From assembly GCA_018971525.1 (NCBI GenBank), contig JAGXAR010000018.1, positions 1 to 63,032 of the forward strand: a stretch of DNA of 63,032 nt, read 5' to 3'. Each line of letters begins with the position of its first letter. Within the stretch, counting starts at the first letter, position 1. This DNA comes from Nitrospirota bacterium (GTDB lineage: Bacteria; Nitrospirota; Nitrospiria; Nitrospirales; Nitrospiraceae). The position numbers and the translations under genes are program-made. Under the pieces are notes generated by a model, which did not search any database, was not told the origin of the DNA, and saw only the letters and a program-made list of their open reading frames with translations. This document shows, one piece after another, positions 25,975 to 35,497 of the stretch.

Positions 25975-27108
25975 CTACGGCAGTTTCGGGGCGTCTTGGG
26001 CGCAGCGAAATCCGACGTTTGGATCATGCTCGGTGGGATCGCCTTTCGTCCGAAAGGAGGACCGGAGCCGATACGGATTATTGATATACGAACCGCCCCG
26101 CTGCACCTTCGCGGCGCCCTCGACCGGTCCGCGCGGATTGATGGCAGGATTCTTCGTGTAGAATTCTTCGTCGTACCAGTCGGTTGTCCATTCATAGAGA
26201 TTACCTGCCAGATCGTGGACGCCATAGGGGCTTTTCCCCTTGTCGCGATTGCCGATGGGCGAAACCGTATCGGCCCCTTCTTTCAACCCGAAGACCGCGT
26301 GAGCCGCAGTCGGGGGATCGTTCCCCCATGGATAGACCCTTCCATCCGTACCCCGAGCGGCTTTTTCCCACTCCGCCTCAGTCGGCAATCGCTTCCCAGC
26401 CCAAAGACAATAGCCCATCGCCTCCATCCAGTTCACCCATCGAACCGGACGATCCGAATGGACAACGGGCGTCTCCTTGTCGGCGAAACCCCACGGCGGT
26501 TCACTCTGAATCGCCTCGACAAACTTCGCAAACCGGACATTCGTCACTTCGAACTTGTCCATATAAAAGCTGTCGAGGAAAACTCGATGGATCGGCTGCT
26601 CGTCGTCATCGCCCTTGTCGCTCCCCATCGTGAACTCACCGGCGGGAACCAGCACCATGGGAGCCCCGTCTTTTCCAGTGATCTCAGCAGGAGGCTGGAC
26701 GGTGCTAGCTGGTTTTGATGCCGGTCCTCCATTAGTCGAATGCTGAGGTTTAGCGGGAAGTTTCGTGTCACCCTCTGTCGCCCGTGGTTTTTGTGGCGCA
26801 GGTGTTGGAGGTGAACCTGTCTCCGGTTTCGCAGGAGACGCTTCCTTTCCTGCATTCTCGGCCGGAGCTCCGGTGATTGGTCCTTTGGCTGGTTGCTTCG
26901 TGTCACTTTCCTGGGCGCGGGGTTTGGATGGGCCCGGTGCGGGCAAGGGCGCAGGGGACGGGGAAGCTGGAACCGTAGGAGCCGACGCCGGAGCCATTTC
27001 TGTTTTAGGAACAACAGGCTCAGTCGCCAGCGCCGACGGAGCGGCCATCAATCTGGCCAACACAAACCCCGCAAGAGCAATCGTCCCAATCTGTCTCACC
27101 CAGATCAT
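25975..27108 (-). CDS. exported SUMF1/FGE-sulfatase domain protein with proline-rich linker
   Basis: 377 residues. Residues 1-29 are a signal peptide ([19 protein letters not shown]). Residues about 30-145 form a Pro/Ala/Lys-rich low-complexity linker with a near-perfect internal repeat, [14 protein letters not shown] and [14 protein letters not shown]. Residues about 148-375 are an FGE-sulfatase (SUMF1) domain: [71 protein letters not shown] and [18 protein letters not shown]. The catalytic cysteine pair of true formylglycine enzymes is not evident, so it is probably a non-FGE member of the superfamily. Likely periplasmic. Function unknown. Confidence 0.8.
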   Translation of the reverse strand: MIWVRQIGTIALAGFVLARLMAAPSALATEPVVPKTEMAPASAPTVPASPSPAPLPAPGPSKPRAQESDTKQPAKGPITGAPAENAGKEASPAKPETGSPPTPAPQKPRATEGDTKLPAKPQHSTNGGPASKPASTVQPPAEITGKDGAPMVLVPAGEFTMGSDKGDDDEQPIHRVFLDSFYMDKFEVTNVRFAKFVEAIQSEPPWGFADKETPVVHSDRPVRWVNWMEAMGYCLWAGKRLPTEAEWEKAARGTDGRVYPWGNDPPTAAHAVFGLKEGADTVSPIGNRDKGKSPYGVHDLAGNLYEWTTDWYDEEFYTKNPAINPRGPVEGAAKVQRGGSYINNPYRLRSSFRTKGDPTEHDPNVGFRCAQDAPKLP

Positions 27109-27432
27109 GTCAGATCATATTCCCCTATTTGATGGAATACTCAGCCATGCGAGACCAACGGTCACCTGACCAGGGTACCGAAAATGACGAGGATAAATCC
27201 AGGGCGGAGATCCGATTCTCAAGCTATTTGATTCTACCCAAAATGCATAGGCTGGAGCCTACAGTCGAGAGGATCCCTCCCACTGGAGAAACGAGAGTTG
27301 TCAGAACAATGAAACTGGAGGGTATTTTCCGCCGGCGACACGAAGAAACTCGGGATTTAAGAGAGTCCGCCGGCGGGGTTTGTCCCGTCGCCCGGAACCA
27401 TTAGAGTGGCTCCGGGTAGAGCGAGCTTGGTT
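27109..27432. other. 324-bp intergenic region upstream of the FGE-like gene and downstream of tmRNA
   Basis: No gene is seen. On the minus strand, just past the tmRNA 3' end, CCCGGAGCC-actctaat-GGTTCCGGG (about 27391-27416) could serve as tmRNA terminator, without a clear T-run. CCGCCGGCG occurs twice (near 27330 and 27370). Confidence 0.35.
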
Positions 27433-27782
27433 TGGTGGAGGCGCCGGGAGTTGAACCCGGGTCCGAAGACCTTCAGCGCAACGGATCTACATGTGTAGCC
27501 GATCGTTTTAATTTCGCAGCCACCCACGCCCATCGGCTGGCTTAGACTGGCCACTAGCCCAGTATTGTCTCGTCCTCAGCCGCTGAGCACCGGCTTTGGA
27601 CCAGCCCGCTGTATCGCGCTCCGACCACCCCCGCGGGCCTCAGGTGGAGGAACGTCGCAGTTATTTAAGCTGCGAGTGCCAGTTCTTGATTGGCAGTTAC
27701 ATTTTCCCGGAGGATTTACGAGACCCCGAGAGCTCGACATGCACCGCTGACCTTAGTATCCCCGTCGATTCCGGTCGCCCCC
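27433..27782 (-). ncRNA. ssrA: transfer-messenger RNA (tmRNA)
   Basis: Minus strand. The 5' end GGGGGCGACCGGAATCGACG and the 3' end GAACCCGGGTTCAA..CGCCTCCACCA form the tRNA-like half, with a 7-bp acceptor stem and encoded CCA. The coding part runs ...GAA AAT GTA ACT GCC AAT CAA GAA CTG GCA CTC GCA GCT TAA, giving a tag ending NVTANQELALAA. Total about 350 nt. Together with SmpB (62724-63032) it rescues stalled ribosomes and marks the products for proteolysis. The resume codon (GAA just before AAT, or one earlier) is inferred. Promoter region contains the palindrome CACGTAcTACGTG (27800-27812). Confidence 0.95.
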
Positions 27783-28001
27783 CTTTATATGAAATGTCAC
27801 ACGTACTACGTGAGAGGCGGAGATCGCGCAAAGGATTCATTCGGCTATCAACCCTTTGACGATTCACTTTTCACGTCTCACGTGCAAACACGAGATAGTC
27901 ATCATACAGCACAGACCAAGGGGATGCCAGGGATGATTTCTACTGAAACGGCTCCGTTCAAACTCGACCCGGGCGAGAAGCCCGCGACCTGTGAACCGTT
28001 C

Positions 28002-28937
28002 CTATTCACCTCGCCGCTCGACCGGAAACTTCCGTTCCCGCCAGGCGTCGAGGCCTCCTTCGAGCGGACGGACGCGATGGACTCCCTTTTTCTTCAGAAG
28101 AAACGCGGTGCGGGCGCTGGAGACTTCGTTCGGGCAGGAGCAGTAGAGGATAATGTCACGATCACGAGGAATCTCGTGGTGGCGATGCTCGATCTCTTCC
28201 ATCAGGAAATTCAGGGCCCCGGGGATCATATCGGGATCCAGGTCCAGGGCCATTGGATGCCGGACGTCGACGATTGTGATCAGATCACCGGCGTCCATGC
28301 GCTGCTTCAGTTCATCCACGGTGATCTTCGCCATATGGAGATCTCGTAGGAACTTATGGCGATGGAAGAACTTGAACCCGATGAATCCCGCCAGGCCGAT
28401 CCCGATGATCGTGAAGAGCCAGCCTCCGGTTTGGTCAAAGAGCAACGCGAGTTGCTCGAGTTGATTGCTGAAGAGCGCGCCAACTCCGGCGCACAGCCCC
28501 GCCCAGATCAGCGCCCCGACTGTATCGTAGAAGAGAAACGTCGCGGCACCCATGCCCACAATTCCAGCCAATGGAGGTGCCACAGTGCTGAATCCCGGGA
28601 TGAACTTTGCCAACAACAGGGCGCGCGGTCCGTGCCGGTGGAAGAGATTCTCCGTGTCCCTCACGCAGGAGTCCGGTTCGAGGGACAGCCGGCACAAGAA
28701 GCCCAACACCTTCCCGCCCTTCACGCGACCCAGGTGGTACCAGGCTAGGTCAGGGGGCAGCGACGCGGCAAGAGGAACCAGAAGAGCGGTCACGACGCTC
28801 ATTTTGCCGGCCCCCACGAGTGCGCCCGCGGCGATCAACAACGGGATGGCCGGTATCGGCAGGCCCACCTGCTCGACAAACACAACCCAGAACAGGACCG
28901 AGGCGCCATGGTCGACAAGAAATTGCAAGGCATTCAT
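28002..28937 (-). CDS. DedA-family membrane protein fused to a rhodanese domain
   Basis: 311 residues. N-terminal about 200 residues are a DedA/SNARE-associated membrane domain: VEQVGLPIPAIPLLIAAGAL, FLCRLSLEPDSCVRDTENLF, HGPRALLLAKFIPGFSTVAP. Four to six membrane segments. Residues about 215-305 are a rhodanese domain with ITIVDVRHP, the active-site loop LYCSCPNEVSSA (Cys in CSCPNE) and VRPLEGGLDAWRE. DedA proteins act in lipid or ion transport; rhodanese domains carry persulfide sulfur. The fusion puts sulfur chemistry at the inner membrane, on the cytoplasmic side. A paralogue is at 40379-41332. It is the last gene of the 28-33 kb minus-strand set. Confidence 0.88.
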   Translation of the reverse strand: MNALQFLVDHGASVLFWVVFVEQVGLPIPAIPLLIAAGALVGAGKMSVVTALLVPLAASLPPDLAWYHLGRVKGGKVLGFLCRLSLEPDSCVRDTENLFHRHGPRALLLAKFIPGFSTVAPPLAGIVGMGAATFLFYDTVGALIWAGLCAGVGALFSNQLEQLALLFDQTGGWLFTIIGIGLAGFIGFKFFHRHKFLRDLHMAKITVDELKQRMDAGDLITIVDVRHPMALDLDPDMIPGALNFLMEEIEHRHHEIPRDRDIILYCSCPNEVSSARTAFLLKKKGVHRVRPLEGGLDAWRERKFPVERRGE

Positions 28938-28955
28938 GCAACAATCCCGTTCATG

Positions 28956-30590
28956 TCACGCGCTCTTGAAGCGCGTCACCTTGGCAAACACGATCGCCAC
29001 GAAGGGGAGGGCGAGGCCCAGGAGCAATTGCACGATCAGGAGCGAACCCAGTTGGCTGTAGTCGGCAGGCGTTTGAATGGTACCGGAGGCCTGATCACGG
29101 ATTTCCCGCGTGACAACATAGATTTCGTTCAGGTATTTGGTACCGAGCTGGCTTAACGACAAAGCTAGATTCGTAAACGACGCCATCACGGCAAAGAAGG
29201 TGGCTTTCAGGTTCACAGGGGCGCTGTTCGCAATCCAGGCCAGCATGGGAATCATAGAAATCTGACCGAGGGGGGATTCTAACGCCGTATCGATCAGCGC
29301 AATGAATCGTGCATCGACAACACCGCCCGTGATTCTCGCCGTCCATTCGTGCAACCCATAGAACATGCTCGCGATTGGGAGGGTCAGAATGGTTCCGATT
29401 ACCGTGAGAAACCCGACAACATACGCGATAGACCGCTCGGCCATGAAGCGGCGAAAGACGAACATGCCCACCAAGGTTAACGTGCTGCCGATCAGCGAGA
29501 GGACGGAGAGAAACTGCTGATCGAACTTCAGCTGGTCGATCATCCACCAGGTCGTCCCAGGCCCGGTCCCCGGAATCGCGCGGAAGATAAAGACTACGAT
29601 CGCTGTCCCAACCAGGGTGAATCGCTTGTCCGGCTCCAGCTCCCGCACAAGCCGGGCCATCAAGAACACAACGATGGCCATCGATCCGACAAAGACGATC
29701 TCTTCGCTATACGAGAAGCCGCCGAAACCGACGGTCAGCGTGAACAGGACAAAGGCGAGGCTCCCGGCCAAAATCCACCAGTTGGGCTTCGTCGGCTTAT
29801 GTGATTCATCACGCAGATTCACCATCTGCTCAGCTTGCTCACGAGAAAAGCCTTGCTGGAGCAGTTTGCTTTTTTGTCGCCGATGCAGCATCCAGGCCAT
29901 ACCAACACCGAGAACTGACACGAACGGGATGATCAACGCCATGAGATAGACCTGCTTGTAGAGCCGAACGATCTCGGCTTGCGGGAGGCCTTCGACCCCT
30001 GTGAACACATACACGTTGATCATCGCCACCAGAATCCCGCCACCGACAATCGCCACGCGGCCGAGCGTCTGCATCGTGGTATGCATGAGCTTTCGAGTCG
30101 GTTCGTCGAACGGCTGCCCGCGATCATCCACGCGCGGCACAGCTTCGACCGTCATCGCATCCGCCACCGCATCCTGGATAACATACCCGATAGGGGCGAG
30201 GAGTGCGCTCATCACAAACCACACCTCGGCCGACAGAATGGCAGTCATCGTCTCTCGTTGACCAATCAGTGCAGCCATGATGGCCAGACTGGCGGCCAGC
30301 AGCCCGGCTCCGAGGCCCACGAGCCAGCCTTTCCAGCGCCACAAGAGATCGACGAGATGTCCGATCGGCATCTTGAGTGCCCAGGGAATGCCGGCCCAAA
30401 ATCCAAGCGCAGCAAGGAAGGAGGCGGAGAGGCCGAGGTAGTCCTTGACGAAGAAGGTTCCGACGATCCCGGTGAGACCCGAGATGCCGTAGGCCATGTA
30501 GACCATGAGCGGCGGCAGATAGGAGAGCCGCATCTCACGGCCGAGGGAAAGAATGTTGCGGTCGACCCACTGCACGAAAGGTCTGAGCAT
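28956..30590 (-). CDS. MFS-type transporter, folate/biopterin-transporter-like (BT1)
   Basis: 544 residues with about 12 hydrophobic segments. PWALKMPIGHLVDLLWRW and GYVIQDAVADAMTVEAVPRV are the two hallmark loops that resemble those of FBT/BT1 carriers (K-P-x-x-G-x-x-D and QD-x-x-ADA-x-x-E). Residues near 410-450 include a further TM pair, and the C-terminus KVTRFKSA is short. Start ATG 30590 follows the ferredoxin-MBL stop after two bases, so they form one operon. Substrate is uncertain: pterins or folates are the usual cargo, but other MFS functions fit equally well. Confidence 0.7.
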   Translation of the reverse strand: MLRPFVQWVDRNILSLGREMRLSYLPPLMVYMAYGISGLTGIVGTFFVKDYLGLSASFLAALGFWAGIPWALKMPIGHLVDLLWRWKGWLVGLGAGLLAASLAIMAALIGQRETMTAILSAEVWFVMSALLAPIGYVIQDAVADAMTVEAVPRVDDRGQPFDEPTRKLMHTTMQTLGRVAIVGGGILVAMINVYVFTGVEGLPQAEIVRLYKQVYLMALIIPFVSVLGVGMAWMLHRRQKSKLLQQGFSREQAEQMVNLRDESHKPTKPNWWILAGSLAFVLFTLTVGFGGFSYSEEIVFVGSMAIVVFLMARLVRELEPDKRFTLVGTAIVVFIFRAIPGTGPGTTWWMIDQLKFDQQFLSVLSLIGSTLTLVGMFVFRRFMAERSIAYVVGFLTVIGTILTLPIASMFYGLHEWTARITGGVVDARFIALIDTALESPLGQISMIPMLAWIANSAPVNLKATFFAVMASFTNLALSLSQLGTKYLNEIYVVTREIRDQASGTIQTPADYSQLGSLLIVQLLLGLALPFVAIVFAKVTRFKSA

Positions 30591-30592
30591 CG

Positions 30593-31474
30593 CTATGACG
30601 GCACCTTGCTGGGCTGACGACGCTCGACCAGCGCCCGCAGCTGCACGCGCATCTCGTCAACAGGCAAACGCGTCCGATCTCCATGCCCCGCCAGCACCCA
30701 TTCGAATCGGTAGTCGAGAAGCTTCTGGATGGAATCCAGCAACACGCGCTTCCTCCAGACCAGCTGGCTCGGAGCACGAAGCATCTGTTGCCTCGAGTCC
30801 CACCATAGATGGTCGCCGGTGAACAGGAATTGCTCCTTATACAGAAGCGCCATGCTGCCGGCCGTGTGGCCAGGCACAGGAATGACCTGAAACTGTGGCA
30901 TGACCTGTATGCTATCGGCCTCCTCAATGACCCATTCCGCATCCGGAGCTGCGTCGAAGTCCGCCCGATGGATTATCCGTTTCGCCCCGAAACGCGCGGC
31001 GTACCTCTCCGCATCCGCCACATCGTCTTTATGCGTCAGGAAGATGTACGCGATGCCGCCCTTTCGTTCGAAGGCCTCGACGAGATGTGTGAGATAGCGT
31101 GGTGAATCGACGAGCCAGTTGCCGTCCGGATGCTCGATGAAGAAACTATTCGCACCGAAGGACTTCTCTGAATTGAAGCCACAGTAAGAGACGCCGCCCT
31201 CCAGATGGAGCGGATAGCTCGCCATGGCTTCTTTCATCCGCGATGTGTCGCTGTGCTCGGTGCCGATCGAGCCGACCGGACAGGCAAGGAGCGCTTGATA
31301 GGCCTGATGCATCTGTCTCTCATCGGCCGGCTGTCGGGTGACGGCTGAGAAATCACCGACCTCCTCGAAACTCGTCGGCGCCAACTGCCGGCAGGTATCG
31401 CAGTTGATGCAGGTCCCATCGACGTAGAAGTCACCGACGACATTGGAATCAAGTCGCTTCTTCTGGTCGGCCAT
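30593..31474 (-). CDS. ferredoxin domain-metallo-beta-lactamase fold fusion protein
   Basis: 293 residues. N-terminus about 15-75: FYVDGTCINCDTCRQLAPTS with a Cys cluster CxxCxxC and a second part LLACPVGSIG, as in [3Fe-4S]/[4Fe-4S] single-cluster ferredoxins. Residues about 95-285: MBL fold with LTHKDDVADAERYAARFG (variant of HxHxDH), PGHTAGSMALLYKEQFLFTGDHLW and AGHGDR. The first His of the HxHxDH motif is replaced (THKDD), so metal content differs from classic hydrolases. Cytoplasmic. Electrons may pass between the Fe-S cluster and the MBL metal site. Upstream gene is the AlkA-like glycosylase, ten bases away. Confidence 0.8.
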   Translation of the reverse strand: MADQKKRLDSNVVGDFYVDGTCINCDTCRQLAPTSFEEVGDFSAVTRQPADERQMHQAYQALLACPVGSIGTEHSDTSRMKEAMASYPLHLEGGVSYCGFNSEKSFGANSFFIEHPDGNWLVDSPRYLTHLVEAFERKGGIAYIFLTHKDDVADAERYAARFGAKRIIHRADFDAAPDAEWVIEEADSIQVMPQFQVIPVPGHTAGSMALLYKEQFLFTGDHLWWDSRQQMLRAPSQLVWRKRVLLDSIQKLLDYRFEWVLAGHGDRTRLPVDEMRVQLRALVERRQPSKVPS

Positions 31475-31484
31475 GGCGACACCT

Positions 31485-32135
31485 CTATACCTTCACGCCC
31501 TGAACTTTCTTGGCTTCCCTCGCACGATCGGCCGCTCGCCAGAGATACCAGGCTGCGGCGGTGCGGTAGGGTTTCCAGCGCTCGCCATATCGTAGCACGT
31601 CTTTCGGCGTCGGCATCGAACGCCGACCGTAGGCGATGCGGAACCCGTTGCGTACGCCGAAGTCGTCAACCGGCAGGACATCCGGTCGCCCCAGCTGGAA
31701 GATCAGCAGCATCTCGACAGTCCAACGGCCAACCCCACGGACCGCTATCAGCCGTTCGATGATCGCCTCGTCGTCGAGCGTCCGAACGATGGCGCCCGTC
31801 GGCACTGTCCCGTCGAGCGTCTTCGCAGCCAGATCGCGAAGCGCCGCTATCTTGGCTCGTGAAAAACCGGCTCCGCGAATCGCGTCCTCATCCATCGCAA
31901 GCAGATCCGCTGGTTGAGGGAAACGTCGCGCAGGAAATAAGTCAACGAACCGGCGCAGGATACTCTCCGCAGCTTTTTCGTGCAGCTGTTGATAGGCAAT
32001 CGCTCGTGCCAACGATTCAAACGGCGACCGCTTCGATTGGGGAGTCAAGAAGAAGGGACCCACTTCACGGATCAACCGGCGCATCACCTGGTCCGACTTG
32101 GCTAGATGCTTCGTCTCTGAACTGTGCCCGGTCAT
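31485..32135 (-). CDS. AlkA-like DNA-3-methyladenine glycosylase (HhH-GPD)
   Basis: 216 residues from ATG 32135 (MTGHSSETKH), chosen because an upstream extension would overlap the RidA gene. HhH-GPD core: IAYQQLHEKAAESILRRFVD, helix-hairpin-helix AVRGVGRWTVEMLLIFQLGR (the IAVRGVGRW hairpin), catalytic Asp in PVDDFGVRNGF. Removes alkylated bases such as 3-methyladenine from DNA. The Fe-S cluster cysteines of EndoIII-type relatives are absent, as in AlkA. Located in an operon with RidA and the ferredoxin-MBL protein, a context of damage control. Confidence 0.88.
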   Translation of the reverse strand: MTGHSSETKHLAKSDQVMRRLIREVGPFFLTPQSKRSPFESLARAIAYQQLHEKAAESILRRFVDLFPARRFPQPADLLAMDEDAIRGAGFSRAKIAALRDLAAKTLDGTVPTGAIVRTLDDEAIIERLIAVRGVGRWTVEMLLIFQLGRPDVLPVDDFGVRNGFRIAYGRRSMPTPKDVLRYGERWKPYRTAAAWYLWRAADRAREAKKVQGVKV

Positions 32136-32163
32136 CTGATCCCATCCACTCTTTGCACAGGCG

Positions 32164-32553
32164 CTACCCCTGGCTGATGATGGCGTCGGCTTCGATTTCA
32201 ACCAGCATGTCCGGATCGATCAAACGCTTCACTTCCACCATCGTCGTCGCGGGTCTAATGGCGCCGAAGATCTCACCGTGCGCACGGCCCACTTCCTGCC
32301 ATTGGTCGATGTTCGCCATGTAGATTCTGGTCCGCACCACATCGCCGAGCGAGGCGCCGGCTTGCTGCAGCGCTGTTTCGATCGTCTTCAATGCCTGAAT
32401 CGTTTGGGCATAGGGATCGCCCTTGCCTACCAGGCCAGAGGGGGTCATGGCCGTCGAGCCGGAGACGGATATCAAAGCACCGACCCGGACCGCCCGTGAA
32501 TAGCCGATCTTGCCTTCCCAAGGACCACCAGTGGACACATTCTGCCGTCCCAT
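32164..32553 (-). CDS. RidA/YjgF family protein
   Basis: 129 residues from ATG 32553 ([10 protein letters not shown]). Family features: [59 protein letters not shown] and the conserved [26 protein letters not shown] with the Arg and Glu that hydrolyse enamine/imine intermediates. RidA proteins remove 2-aminoacrylate and related reactive species. The upstream gene is a broken SDR; the gene start lies directly next to the SDR remnant, so the two were likely one operon. Confidence 0.93.
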   Translation of the reverse strand: MGRQNVSTGGPWEGKIGYSRAVRVGALISVSGSTAMTPSGLVGKGDPYAQTIQALKTIETALQQAGASLGDVVRTRIYMANIDQWQEVGRAHGEIFGAIRPATTMVEVKRLIDPDMLVEIEADAIISQG

Positions 32554-32567
32554 CTCTTTCCTCCCAC

Positions 32568-33294
32568 ATGACAATGCCGCCGCCGGCGTGGATGTTCTGG
32601 CCCGTCAACCAACGGGCTTCCTCACTGACGACGAACGCCACCACATCGGCAATATCCTTCGGAAGACCCAGCCGTTTCAAGGGCGACATCTGGATCCCGA
32701 ATTGCCGCTATTGCTCAGTCAGCACCCCCGTGTCCGTAATACCAGGCGAGACCGTATTGACCGTGATCCCTCGGGAGGCCAATTCGTGAGCTAAGCCCTT
32801 CGTATACTGTTCGAGCGCGGCTTTGCTGCCGAGATGCGCCGCCGAACAGGAAAACTCATATGGGTCCCCTCGGTAGAAATGTTCACGATGCGGCCGCCCT
32901 CTTTGAGAGCCTTCGCCGCTTCCTGCATCGCAAAGTAGGGACCCTTGTCGTTCAAGGCGATGATCTGATCGAAATCAGCCTCGGCCGTCTCCATGAGGAG
33001 CTTCGGTATGAACCGCCCGGCATTGTTGACGAGAATATCGAGTCGGCCGAATTGCTTCACCGTTTCGACCACAAGGCGGCGCACCTCTGCGACCCGGCTC
33101 ATGTCAGATTGGACAGCAACGGCTTTCCCGCCCTTGGCCTGAATGCCCGTGACGACCTGCTGAGCTTTCTCCGCACTCGTTCCGTAATTCACCACGACGA
33201 TCGCTCCGTCTTCGGCCAAACGCTCCGCGATCGCCCGCCCGATCCCGCTGGACGACCCGGTGACGATCGCGACCTTTCCACTGAGTGATGCCAT
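32568..33294 (-). pseudogene. short-chain dehydrogenase/reductase, frameshifted
   Basis: The first frame (from 33294) is a typical SDR: KVAIVTGSSSGIGRAIAERL, cofactor-binding TGxxxGIG, DILVNNAGRFIPKLLMET, then GGRIVNISTEGTHMSF. Near 32845 the frame shifts; the next frame gives AAHLGSKAALEQYTKGLAHE and SRGITVNTVSPGITDTGVLT, runs into TAG (near 32713), then continues [20 protein letters not shown] and [20 protein letters not shown]. The active-site Tyr of YxxxK is His here (HLGSK), another sign of decay. It is the first member of the operon reading into ridA. Confidence 0.8.
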
Positions 33295-33474
33295 GTTATG
33301 CCCTGTGCCTCTCTATATGAGATTGTTGCGACGCTCGGTGCTCATGTCCTGCTTCGCCATCAAACCATCGGGCAACGACGAGCGCCCTTCCTTGGAGCAG
33401 GCCCCTTCCTCAATCTCCTATCTAGCAGTTAAGCGTGATCGACTCTACCCCTGAAGAGCGACGCGATTCACTCC

Positions 33475-34032
33475 CTATCGGAGAAGGGAGGACGGCTGCT
33501 CCCAGGTTGCTGAATACACCAATTCTGAGAGGGGCTTCCGGACTCTTGGTTGAGCTTCCCGTGCACGCAGATGCTCCGACAGCAGGGCAGGGTCACCCGC
33601 ATAACCGACCGCGATCATGGCCACCGGTTCATAGCCCTCCGCGATCTGACAATCCGCTCGCGCCTGGTCGATTCGAAAGCCCGCCATCTGATGAGCGGCC
33701 AGCCCCAACGCCGTTGCTTGTAGCACGAGATTCTCTGCTGCCATGCCCGTGTCATGGAGCGAGTGGCGGTTCGGCAAACCATCTTCGAACAGCAGTTTTG
33801 CCACGGACAAGAGCAACACCGGTACACGATACACCCACTTCTGATTGCCTTCGAGCAGGCAGTTGAACAGCCGATCGTATTCGGTCTTTCTCTCTTTCGT
33901 GGCGACCAGGAATCGCCAGGGCTGTTCGTTGTTCGATGACGGCGCCCAGCGAGCGGCCTCGAACAGGCTGCGCAGCTTTTCAGGCTCGACCTGCCGCTCG
34001 TCAAAGGCGCGTGGACTCCAACGCCGACGCAA
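33475..34032 (-). CDS. nitroreductase family protein with disrupted N-terminus
   Basis: 185 residues when read from the TTG at 34032. FMN-binding nitroreductase features: RRRWSPRAFDERQVEPEKLR, EAARWAPSSNNEQPWRFLV, and GLAAHQMAGF. The usual N-terminus MDKPAD..YPIHDLL is present but split: the ATG at 34073 reads MDKPADIH in one frame, and YPIHDLLRRRWSP continues in another, so a one-base shift lies at about 34050. Functional as a TTG-initiated short form is possible but no ribosome site is seen. It starts eight bases after the OMF gene upstream, as its last operon member. Confidence 0.75.
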   Translation of the reverse strand: MRRRWSPRAFDERQVEPEKLRSLFEAARWAPSSNNEQPWRFLVATKERKTEYDRLFNCLLEGNQKWVYRVPVLLLSVAKLLFEDGLPNRHSLHDTGMAAENLVLQATALGLAAHQMAGFRIDQARADCQIAEGYEPVAMIAVGYAGDPALLSEHLRAREAQPRVRKPLSELVYSATWEQPSSLLR

Positions 34033-34080
34033 CAGGTCGTGGATCGGATATGGATGTCAGCCGGTTTGTCCATGGCCGCG

Positions 34081-35496
34081 CTATCCTTTTCCGCTGTCCT
34101 TCACTTGATCTTTATCGGACGACCAGCCGCCTCCGAGCGCCTTGTACAGTTGGACCACTGACACCAGATGGAGGCGACGGGTGGCGGCGAGTGACAATTC
34201 TGCGTCGAAGAGACTTCGCTGTGCAATGAGGACATCCAGATAGTTTGCGAGTCCACCTTTGTATCGGAGGCTGGCGAGATGCAAGGCCGACTGCAGAGCA
34301 TTGACCTGCCTCTCCTGCGCGGCAGCCTGCTCACGGGCTGTGCTGACCCCCACCAAAGCGTCTTCAACCTCCCTGAAGGCAACGAGGATCGTCTGCTCGT
34401 ATTGGGCTATGGCCTGGATGGCTTGGGCTTCGGCCGCTTTCTGCTGGAAGCCCAAAATCTGTGCATTGAACAATGGTCCGGTCAAGCTTGGGCCTGCAAC
34501 ACCGAAAAAGGTCTCGTTGGCCACAAGTCTGGTCAATTGTGGACTGGCTATACCCAGAATGCCGGTGATGCTGAGCTTGGGAAACCGGTCTGCCTTGGCC
34601 ATTCCGATCCTGGCAGTTGCTGCAACCAATTGTTGCTCAGCCTGCACGACATCCGGACGGCGCTGGAGCAGTTCGGAAGGAAGACCGGCCGGCACGACCG
34701 GCGGCATCATCTGTTCGGTGAGCAACCGCCCTCTGGCGATTTGGCTGGGATTTCTCCCGAGCAGCACGCTGAGCTCGTTTTCTTTCTGGACAATCTGGCG
34801 TTTCAGCTCTGCAATCCGCGCTGCGGCATTTTCCTTTTCCGCCTCGAATTGATCGACGTCCAGCCTGTTGATCACCCCCTGCCGGAGCCGTGCCTGACCA
34901 ATTCTGACCGACTCTTCCCAGGCCAGTAACGTGCGTTTAGCGATGTCCAACTGCATGTCGAATTGCCGAAGATCGAAATAGGCCTGTGCCACTCCGCCCA
35001 CGATTTGCACGATGAGGGCTCGTCGGTTCTCTTCGCGAGCCAGCAAGTCACCTAGAGCCGCCTCATTGGATCGGCGGATACGTCCCCAGATATCAATTTC
35101 CCATGCGAGATTCCCCTGCACATAGTAATTGAACGGGTTGGGGAACCCGGGGAAGGCAACATTCTTCGTGTTGCCGAAGGCCGGCGCGTTGACCGTTGCG
35201 TTCATCTGAGGGGCAAAGTCGGTTTTGGCGATAAGCGCTCGCGCGGCGAACTCATCAACTGTCGCGACGCTCCGCTTAAGATCCTTGTTCTCTTCCAGCG
35301 CAACACGGATCAACTTTTGGAGCTCCTCGTCGTGATAGAGTTCCCACCACGGCGCATTGGCGAGGGATGGCAAATCTTTCTGTTCCTCCTCCATGCGAAA
35401 GGAGTCGGAGGTGGAAATGTCGGGGCGAGAATAGTCCGGCCCCATGGCACAGGACATCAACAGCACCGAGAGCGCTGTCAGGGCGAGGCCACGCAT
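34081..35496 (-). CDS. RND efflux outer-membrane lipoprotein (NodT/OprM family)
   Basis: 471 residues. N-terminal lipoprotein signal LTALSVLLMSCAMGPDYSRP (lipobox L-M-S-C, Cys about 16). Two OEP repeats: first around LEENKDLKRSVATVDEFAARA and AYFDLRQFDMQLDIAKRT, second around LQRRPDVVQAEQQLVAATAR and EQAAAQERQVNALQSALHLA. It forms the TolC-like trimeric exit duct. Stop is followed by the nitroreductase; the start is one base from the RND permease stop, so the pump is one operon. Confidence 0.93.
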   Translation of the reverse strand: MRGLALTALSVLLMSCAMGPDYSRPDISTSDSFRMEEEQKDLPSLANAPWWELYHDEELQKLIRVALEENKDLKRSVATVDEFAARALIAKTDFAPQMNATVNAPAFGNTKNVAFPGFPNPFNYYVQGNLAWEIDIWGRIRRSNEAALGDLLAREENRRALIVQIVGGVAQAYFDLRQFDMQLDIAKRTLLAWEESVRIGQARLRQGVINRLDVDQFEAEKENAAARIAELKRQIVQKENELSVLLGRNPSQIARGRLLTEQMMPPVVPAGLPSELLQRRPDVVQAEQQLVAATARIGMAKADRFPKLSITGILGIASPQLTRLVANETFFGVAGPSLTGPLFNAQILGFQQKAAEAQAIQAIAQYEQTILVAFREVEDALVGVSTAREQAAAQERQVNALQSALHLASLRYKGGLANYLDVLIAQRSLFDAELSLAATRRLHLVSVVQLYKALGGGWSSDKDQVKDSGKG

Positions 35497-35497
35497 A

